Of a DNA stretch of 64,000 nucleotides, positions 58,301-64,000 are shown piece after piece. The stretch spans positions 57,343,817 through 57,407,816 of the forward strand of contig OZ024872.1 of assembly GCA_964017185.1 (NCBI GenBank), in the 5' to 3' direction. The notes below the pieces were generated by a model that saw only the letters and a list, made by a program, of their open reading frames with translations, was not told where the DNA came from and did not search any database. Within the stretch, counting starts at the first letter, position 1; every line of letters starts with the position of its first letter. The stretch comes from Rugalucina vietnamica. Its lineage: Eukaryota > Mollusca > Bivalvia > Lucinida > Lucinidae. Made by a program: the position numbers and the translations under genes.

Positions 58301-60819
58301 GAGCACCTTTTGTGGTTTTCTGACATAACACCTGGATGATGTCTCATCATAAGATCAAAGGATTCGATGTTCCCAAAAAAGCACCAATATAACAGTTCAG
58401 TTTCAATACAAATGATTCAGCTAAATAGCCATCTACTTAGGGCAAGTTTAGCTCCGCCTACCTGCTACCACTGAAGGAAGAACTACCTAACCTCTGATTA
58501 AATTGTATTTTCACTTGTCAGAGGCTGAATTTATTTCAGTTTAGTGCATGTGTTTTGTTGACAGGTACAAAAGCACATTATAACAGATAAGAGCAACATT
58601 TAATCTTGCAATTTGATCTAATTATAGGAGGACTAAATATTTTGAAGCATGTAAATATTTAATTGATTTTACCACTGTTCAACTGACCAGCTGCTGTCAC
58701 ACAAAATATATGGGCGGGACTTAGGTTTATCTACCAGATTTAGCAGCCTATTATTGGCTACTTCTATGCTCACTGATGCTGCAGTCCTGAGGTTAACCTA
58801 GTTCATTTTTTACTACAAAGGGATAACATACTCTTTGAAGTCCGATGTTGAAACAGCTTTGGGTTGTCTTTGATTTTAACTGTAAACAGGCCTTTGGTGC
58901 TGGAATATTGAATTCCCCTATAACACGTCTTGTTGTATGACCAGAAACTTTCAATAGCATTCTGTTGGGCTGAAAGGATGCATTTTTTAACATGGAAAGA
59001 CTTTCAGACAAATAGTGATTGTGTGATCAATCAAGTGAGACCCTGCGTCAGCAATGCTGAACAAATATTTTTAAAGCCTGGTCCAGAAATCTGGTTACAT
59101 TTGTAGATCTACTTTTTTGTAATTATTTTTTGTAAAAGCATAGATTTTTGGGACCTTAAGAACCTCAGTGAGGTTGTTCTGGAGAATCACATGGTACAGC
59201 AAAGTCTCATAAAAGGATACAGTCATCTTTACCATAATAAATATCACCAATCTGAAAAGAGAATTGTAAGTTAAAATATTTGCAAACTAAATTACTTTCT
59301 TTCAGAGGGCTTCAGAAATGAGCATCAACTATTAAGGTTTTTAAATAATGAGGAATTTTACAGTATTTAAGTTGAACAACATATGATTTGAGCCGCTACG
59401 CGAGAAAACCGGTCTTCGGGGTTTCTGACCAGGTCCAACACAAATCGGCCTATACACCCACAGAAGAAAGCTAGAATCTTAAAATTTTGGGTATAAGTAG
59501 AGGAGGAAATGCACTATCCGTGTAGCGAAAACAAAGGCGCTGATCAGCTTCGCAGTAACTGCGAAGCTGATCTGCGCCTTTATTTTTGCATAGGCAAAAA
59601 TCCGGTTTTCTCATGACGCGGCTCATAGACAAGGTATTTCTTGTATTTAGTGACAATCTCTCTTTCAAACAACCAAATCATAATCTTCTTGAAATATGTA
59701 CATCAAACTGTTTTTATTAAAATTTCAACCACCTACATTCCTGAGGCACTGTGGCAGTAGTGCAAACTTTGAGTCCTCACGTAGACACACCAGGCATTTG
59801 AGGTAATATTTGAGAGCCTGGTTGCCTTTTCCAGCCTTGTCAAGCTTCAATCCTTTCTCAAACAACTGGTTCCTATCTGCGTCAGTGGGAACTTTGATCT
59901 TGGCTAGTTCTGCAAACAGAGACGTCAAATATGTCACATCATGAGAAAACTCATCTTTGGGATTCCCACCAGGCTGAAACAATTTCAGCTGTACTACCAC
60001 AGATGACGCTTGAAAGTTTGGATCAAGATTGAAAAGGGGCTTTCTAAAAAGCCATTAATTTTAGTGATCTTCAGTGGATGAAAACCCCTGTTTATTTTGG
60101 GTAAAGTACGAATGAATCAAAGTGTGCAATGATTCATACACATTTCATCAGAACAACTGAAAAGTGGGTTATTTTCTTGTAAAAAATGTCTTGAGCATCA
60201 ATAGAACAAACCTATATTTTACTACAAACCAAGCATTATAATTTAAAATATGAGCCACCACATGGGAAAACCAGCAATCTGCATAGGCGAAAACAAAGGC
60301 GCAGATCAGCTTCGCAGTGACTGCGAAGCTGATCAGCGCCTTTGTTTTTGCTACTCGGATAGCACAGTTCCTCTTCGACTAAAATCCAAAATTTCAAGCT
60401 TCTAGCCATTTTCTGTGACTGTACAGCCTGGTTTGTGTCGAACCTATTCGGAAACCACATTGTTGGTTTTTCCATGAGGTGGCTCAAATCTTTTCTGGAT
60501 CTGATTCTGAGTCTCACAGTACCTGCATCTATTTCACTGTCAGTGATTCCATCTTCCTCTGCATTTTCCCCACCTTCACCATCAGCAGTATTAGCATCAT
60601 CATTCTTTACAGCACCATTTTCTGTGCCTTCTTTCTCTGATTCATTTCCTGTATCACTATCTATCTTGTCTACACTTCCTTCACTATCTCCAGCTGCCTT
60701 GACCTTGCTAGAATCACCTATTCCCTGATCTACAGGACTAACTTTGGCATTGCTAGCATCACCTGCCTCCTGACCTATTGGACTATCTCTGCCTGAATTT
60801 TCCTTCGACATTCTGAACT
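52156..60819 (-). CDS. consortin-like protein (TPR-like, C-terminal membrane anchor)
   Basis: Ten exons on the minus strand: 60819-60523 (ATG at 60811), 60008-59737, 59251-59221, 57538-57452, 56855-56750, 56094-56064, 54810-54702, 54252-54154, 53814-53749, 52361-52156. All phases agree; 431 residues. Order: acidic Ser/Glu-rich N-terminus (~1-96); TPR-like helices (NQLFEKGLKLDKAGKGNQAL, ALLPQCLRNIGDIYYGKDDY, EKAISFVQAEKLYYESVLVD, later VQKSLDYFATVYAEVGKQQY); a polar RRR-containing linker; one membrane span (AVLTILFVICLIILVILGLY); a short tail with one Cys. Human consortin, a trans-Golgi protein that sorts connexins, has an acidic N-terminus and a membrane-anchored C-terminus, hence the suggestion. 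It is longer (about 725 aa), so the identity is tentative. Confidence 0.65.
52380..52650 (-). mobile_element. hairpin element (AACATAGATTGTGGG family), minus
   Basis: Hairpin 52477-52553, flanked by TACCCCACTTTTATATAG and AAAACATGTCTGAGTAATAT. It lies about 20 bases from the acceptor of the consortin-like gene's last exon. Confidence 0.8.
52742..52976 (-). repeat. tRNA-derived SINE
   Basis: Reverse complement of the 667 copy, with B-box region GTGTGGGTTCGAGCCCTG and A box GTGGCTGAGCGGTTAAGAGC. Confidence 0.85.
53121..53354. mobile_element. GAGCC-TIR MITE
   Basis: TIRs GAGCCGCCTCATGGGAAAAC and GTTTTCCCACGAGGTGGCTC. AAAT flanks both sides. Intron of the consortin-like gene. Confidence 0.85.
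53425..53658. mobile_element. GAGCC-TIR MITE
   Basis: TIRs GAGCCGCCTCTTGGGAAAAC and GTTTTCCCACAAGGCGGCTC. ATAT flanks both sides. Internal orientation is opposite to the 53121 copy. Confidence 0.85.
54347..54684. mobile_element. GAGCC-TIR MITE, composite
   Basis: Left end GAGCCTGTGCGTGAGAAAAC with family interior, but longer than usual because both half-interiors (GGTCCGACACAAACCGG and GAGTCAGACCTGGTCG) are present. The right end is decayed. Confidence 0.65.
54915..55715 (+). mobile_element. Helitron-like element with ~165 bp units
   Basis: CTTCAGACCAATATCTAC, CAACTTGATCCATCAACATG and AGATATAGACTTCTAA repeat four times. It ends with GGACGCGGACGTACACG, the hairpin TGCACTTCGTGCA and GGCGAGCTAA. 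Intronic. Confidence 0.65.
55812..56030 (-). mobile_element. hairpin MITE, copy 2
   Basis: Reverse orientation of 11559-11777: hairpin CAAACAGAATAGCCCCA / TGGGGCTATTCTGTTTG, then AAATTTCATCAAAAAATGAG. It ends 34 bases from the 31-nt exon 56094-56064. Confidence 0.7.
56128..56353. mobile_element. GAGCC-TIR MITE, diverged
   Basis: GAGCCACTGCATCAGAAAAC at the left and GTTTTCACACGAAGCTC at the right, with central CAGCTGTGCAG...TTGCACAGCTG. Confidence 0.75.
56856..57451 (-). other. intron of the consortin-like gene, nothing recognised
   Basis: Contains two short poly-A/T runs and no repeat or ORF that can be supported. Confidence 0.5.
57684..57920 (+). repeat. tRNA-derived SINE
   Basis: A box GTGGCCGAGTGGTTAAGG, body TGTGAGACAAGCCATGTTCT, end GAAAGGGACGTAAAACTGAA, followed by an (A)n(TAA)n tail to 57961. 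Confidence 0.85.
58281..58922. mobile_element. ~640 bp TIR element in an intron of the consortin-like gene
   Basis: TATAGGGGAATTCAATATTC and GAATATTGAATTCCCCTATA are perfect 20-base inverted ends, extended by an imperfect GAGCACCTTTTG / GGCCTTTGGTGCT. There is no ORF inside. Confidence 0.8.
59221..59251 (-). CDS. 31-nt microexon of the consortin-like gene
   Basis: Acceptor AATTCTCTTTTCAG. The codons IGDIYYGKDD plus T join to AT of the next exon, giving IGDIYYGKDDYEKAISF, a full-length TPR helix pair. The donor is weak (GTATCC). A stronger-looking donor 12 bases earlier (GTAAAG at 59232) keeps the same phase and would delete four residues. Confidence 0.6.
59390..59624. mobile_element. GAGCC-TIR MITE, GAGAAAACCGG variant
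   Basis: AGCCGCTACGCGAGAAAACC and GGTTTTCTCATGACGCGGCT, with the full central palindrome. Confidence 0.85.
60250..60485. mobile_element. GAGCC-TIR MITE
   Basis: GAGCCACCACATGGGAAAAC and GTTTTTCCATGAGGTGGCTC, in intron 1 of the consortin-like gene. Confidence 0.85.
60523..60819 (-). CDS. first coding exon of the consortin-like gene
   Basis: Begins after an acceptor (TGTTTTTGTTTTGTCAG) with eight leader bases, then ATG at 60811 (MSKENSGRDSPIGQEAGDAS), so an untranslated exon lies further upstream. It is rich in Glu, Asp and Ser with low hydrophobicity, probably disordered. Donor GTACTG at 60522. A MITE begins 37 bases after the donor. Confidence 0.65.
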
Positions 60820-61899
60820 CTGACAAAACAAAAACATCAGTTTAACCATTTTATGAGATGCTTACAGAAATATTACTGTCTTTGTACATGTATAATTGTT
60901 TTGGTTGGACAACACTCTCCTTGGTTTCAAAAAGTGTTATACATGCATACTTGTATTAATTAACATTCAAGCTCCTAACTTCCTTTTATTTAAACAAATT
61001 TCCACAAATAATCCAAAGGCCTGAGTGGACCAAAGTTTTGTTCTGGAACATGTCTAGCTAATTATACCCAATCATCCAATGATTTTTTTTTTTCAAGTAA
61101 AACTAACAAATTCATAGAAATGGATGTTCTGAGTTTCAACTTCAACAATATGTTCTTCAAAGAAAATTCACACTAAGAGTACAAAGTAAGATTGGTAAGC
61201 TCATCAGAAAATCTAATAGTCCCATCTTACTGATAAAACAACTTATCCAACCAACGTCAGGTCAATAAATGTAAGCAGCTTCCGTTGTGGTGGATTGGCA
61301 TGATGGAATGACAATCATCATTATGGAAAAACATCTTCGTATGTCAATAAGCGTTTTATAATAAAGCTAATTTTGAAATGTATTTATGTATTAATTACAC
61401 TTTTTCTTCATAAAACATGCATTGTGAGTATATGTTATCATCGCTTCATTGAGTCTATTCTAACAGATACCCACATTATATAGGTGCAAATCTGGGGTAG
61501 CTTTCATACAGAGATGTTTCCGTGATGTGATGTAACAATACAAAGGTACAGAGTTTGTGACTCCGTAACAGATGTCACCTCTCAACAACAAGGAACAGGA
61601 CAGTGTAACATTTGTGAAGTGAATTGTTGCTGGGATCCAAGATTGTCGTTAAGATAGTCCTAAGTTTTGGTCTAGACAATCATGCTAATAGCCTAGGCCA
61701 CCCTTAAACAGCAAAATCCATACATCCGTCATTGGGCTAAGCGGAATTATCAACATGACCAGCATGCAGATAGTCTCAAAATGGCAACCAGTCATTTTGG
61801 ACACAATTTCTTTCAGTCGCAAAAAGCTTTGAAGTTGGGTTTGTTACCGAGAGATCTTTGGCCCTGTGTTGTCACAATCTGAATCTGAATAGTTTATTA
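60820..61899. other. no coding sequence seen
   Basis: Presumably holds the 5' intron and leader exon of the consortin-like gene, but no leader exon can be pinned down. A degenerate hairpin-family trace lies near 61410-61490 (AAAACATGCATTGTGAGTAT ... ACCCACATTATAT). Confidence 0.4.
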
Positions 61900-62229
61900 T
61901 GCACCAGTCATTTGTAACAACTGCCCCCTCTACTCCCCCCCCACTCCACCTACGGAGAATGGTCGGGGATAGCCGGGCTAAAGTGTAGGGCAATTACTTT
62001 TTGAGTGAACTCTCAGTGCAGAGGAAATGACAGGGTTTTGAGTCTTTTGACATTAGGATCCTTAACCCAGGGAGATTTTCTATTGCTAATGGCGGGGCAA
62101 AGAACAAAGTTTTGACCTCCAGTTTGCCCCCTGGGGGTGGGGCTCATAGCAGGGCACTGAAAGCTGAAAAGTCATAATCCCCACCCTTTCCCGTAGGTGG
62201 GGAAGCAGTGGTTACAAATGACTGGTGCA
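61900..62229. mobile_element. non-autonomous TIR element
   Basis: TGCACCAGTCATTTGTAAC and GTTACAAATGACTGGTGCA are perfect inverted ends. Same family as 38137-38694. Confidence 0.85.
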
Positions 62230-62369
62230 TTACTGGTGACAACCAAATGACAATATTTAACCAGGGCCGGAGTTCTAAAATAACACATGGACACGTTTTT
62301 TTTTTGTTGTTGTTGTTTTCCTGTTACTCCCTATCAGTCAATTTCTTATTATTCATGTTTTGCAGGATG

Positions 62370-62604
62370 AGCCTACATACATGAGGATAGAACCTGTGTA
62401 GGTATCTTTAACCTGCACAGGGGATGACTGTCCCTGCACAGGGGGCCTCCAGTTAATGTCCTGATCCGAAGTCATACCTGCAAATAACATGAAGGGAAGC
62501 GTGTTCAGACCACCAAATTTTCCTCACCGCCGGCTAGGATCGAACCCGGGACCTCTAGCACCAGAGGCCAGTGCGCTAACCACTCGGCTACTGCGCTTCC
62601 TTAG
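62370..62604 (-). repeat. second SINE family, tRNA-like head
   Basis: The reverse strand reads CAGTAGCCGAGTGGTTAGCG (A box) and TCCCGGGTTCGATCC (B box), followed by a body containing TGTGCAGGGACAGTCATCCC. The head differs from the SINE at 667. Confidence 0.75.
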
Positions 62605-63084
62605 CAGTCATATACACGGAATATAGCACTAAAAAGACAGCTTTCTTTTGTTCTTATTCTTTTTTTTTTTTATTTGTTTTTATTATTATTATTTTTTCTT
62701 TTTTTTTTTTTTTTTAGAAAAGCTCAACTTGTTTATACAGACATGGAGAAATAATTTATGTTCAAAGGTCTCACTTGAACTTTCTAATGGGAAAATGACA
62801 AGATTTTCTCACAAATTGGTTTCAAAAAGATGCCAAAACATGTTTTTCATAATTCTGATTACCTTGAGATATAAACAGAAAAACAAAACGCCTTCAAAAT
62901 ATGAAAATATAACAGTGAAAGTGAAAGTCAACAAACAAACGCCATGACAGTTCCAATTTAGACTGGACCTGACTATTTGCTTTTCATTTCTTGTCCTAAA
63001 TTGAGCTTTCAGTGTACCCGTCTTCAAAATTTCGGTGTTGGTATGAAAATTGTACATCACAGTTTATCCGGTAAAATATACAGA

Positions 63085-64000
63085 CGTCCATCTGTATCTG
63101 TATCTGTATGGAATTACGTCGTAGATACCACTGCTGGCTTTTACACGACGGGAGGAGTGCGCATTTAGTCAAAATGGGTTGTTGAAAGTTTGTTTCTGAA
63201 GCAGTTGACACTATCAGAATTTACAACACTATCATCCAGTTTGTTCCAATCGTAAACTGTTCTGACAAAGAATGAGTTTCTGAAGTTGTCAGTTTTGGAG
63301 GGAATTGGTTTGAAGCACTTGGAGTTGTTAGTAACGTAGTTTTCCACAATGTTTTTGTGATCAAAGTCTGTGTATCTAGTAGCCCGGATAGCCCGCCTTT
63401 GCCTCTGAGGTTGTATGTAGTGATCCTTGTTGATTGCCGGTACATGCCCTTCCACCACCTTGTACATCAGCGTCAGCCTTGAATCTCTGCGACGATCTTG
63501 GAGACTTGGTAATTCCAGATGTTTCAACATTTCAGTCACACAGCCTTCATGTCTGGAGTGATAATCTTTCATGATGAATCTAGCAGCTGACCGTTGGACA
63601 TTTTCGAGTTTTGAGATATCCTGTTTAGTGTAAGGGTCCCAAATCACTGAGCCGTACTCCAATTTAGAACGTACTAAAGCCAAATATGCATTTTTTCTAC
63701 ATGTTTGAGGTGTGTGGTGAAGATTTCTCCTTAAAAAGCCCAGCGTAGAATTTGCCTTTTTCCTAATCTGATCAATGTGAGTAGTCCATTTCATGTTATC
63801 GGAGAAGGTGATACCAAGGTAGGGGGTTTCTTCTACTTGTTGAAGGATCTGGCCGTTCATAGTATAAAAGTGTGAGGACTTTTGTTTGACACTGAGATGG
63901 TAACACTTTTTGACGTTAAATTTCATACCCCATTTTTCAGCCCAAATGATAAGAGAGTCCAAATCTTGTTGTAACTTGACATGGTCTTCAAATTTCCTGA
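63085..64000 (-). pseudogene. LINE, C-terminal part, runs off the right edge
   Basis: Open frame from the window edge to a stop at 63165: KLQQDLDSLIIWAEKWGMKF, TPYLGITFSDNMKWTTHID, LEYGSVIWDPYTKQDISKLE and FFVRTVYDWNKLDDSVVNSD. This is the post-RT region of a CR1/Jockey-type ORF; the catalytic FADD lies outside. The tail carries (ACAGAT)n at about 63090-63108, as in the fragment at 27.7-27.98 kb, so both may be one family. Confidence 0.75.

Noticed and set aside
60236..60826. 196 aa ORF as a complete protein
   Set aside because: After the GTACTG donor at 60522 the frame runs into a MITE, and the next exons continue the true protein in phase.

Overview
The window looks like bivalve mollusc genomic DNA. 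It is AT-rich and its genes are split by many introns with GT/AG borders. It is crowded with repeats of the type found in bivalves: tRNA-derived SINEs, MITEs, Helitron-like elements with internal minisatellites, 5'-truncated LINEs and a reverse-transcriptase family with inverted terminal repeats. I cannot name the species. All gene models were built by hand from splice signals, reading-phase agreement and remembered family features. No alignment or database search was run.

Four protein-coding genes can be supported. (1) Positions 1-8062, plus strand: the 3' part of a secreted or surface protein. It has the end of an IgGFc-binding N-terminal domain, a Thr/Pro/Ser-rich linker and two cysteine-rich Ly6/uPAR-type (three-finger) domains, each on three exons. 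(2) Positions 9907-10845, plus strand: an intronless RING plus coiled-coil protein. It lies in a ~1.95 kb segment that interrupts a copy of the reverse-transcriptase-associated repeat. (3) Positions 25801-40537, plus strand: a complete nine-exon sorbitol dehydrogenase gene (348 aa). Intron 1 (6.8 kb) and intron 2 (2.9 kb) are full of transposons. (4) Positions 60819-52156, minus strand: a ten-exon gene for a ~431 aa TPR-like protein with one C-terminal membrane segment, best matched to consortin (a Golgi connexin-sorting protein).

Layout: 0-8 kb gene 1 with a tandem-repeat element and a Helitron-like element in its introns. 8-12 kb RING gene inside a broken repeat, then hairpin MITEs. 12.4-14.8 kb Helitron-like element whose minisatellite has a three-unit higher-order period of ~459 bp. 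15-17.3 kb reverse-transcriptase element copies. 17-23 kb mostly non-coding with palindromes and tandem duplications. 23.4-25.4 kb LINE fragment and a small element between two (TA)n tracts, carrying two hammerhead-ribozyme-like cores in opposite orientation. 25.8-40.7 kb sorbitol dehydrogenase. 40-52 kb repeat field. 52-60.8 kb consortin-like gene. 61-64 kb MITE, SINE and a LINE running off the right edge.

The genes have no evident shared pathway. The most notable observation is the hammerhead-like pair: the two cores differ by paired substitutions in stems I and II. Next are the IgGFc/Ly6 domain combination, the RING gene nested in a transposon repeat with a dead copy of its own 5' end upstream, and a MITE that supplies two of the three stop-codon bases of the consortin-like gene.
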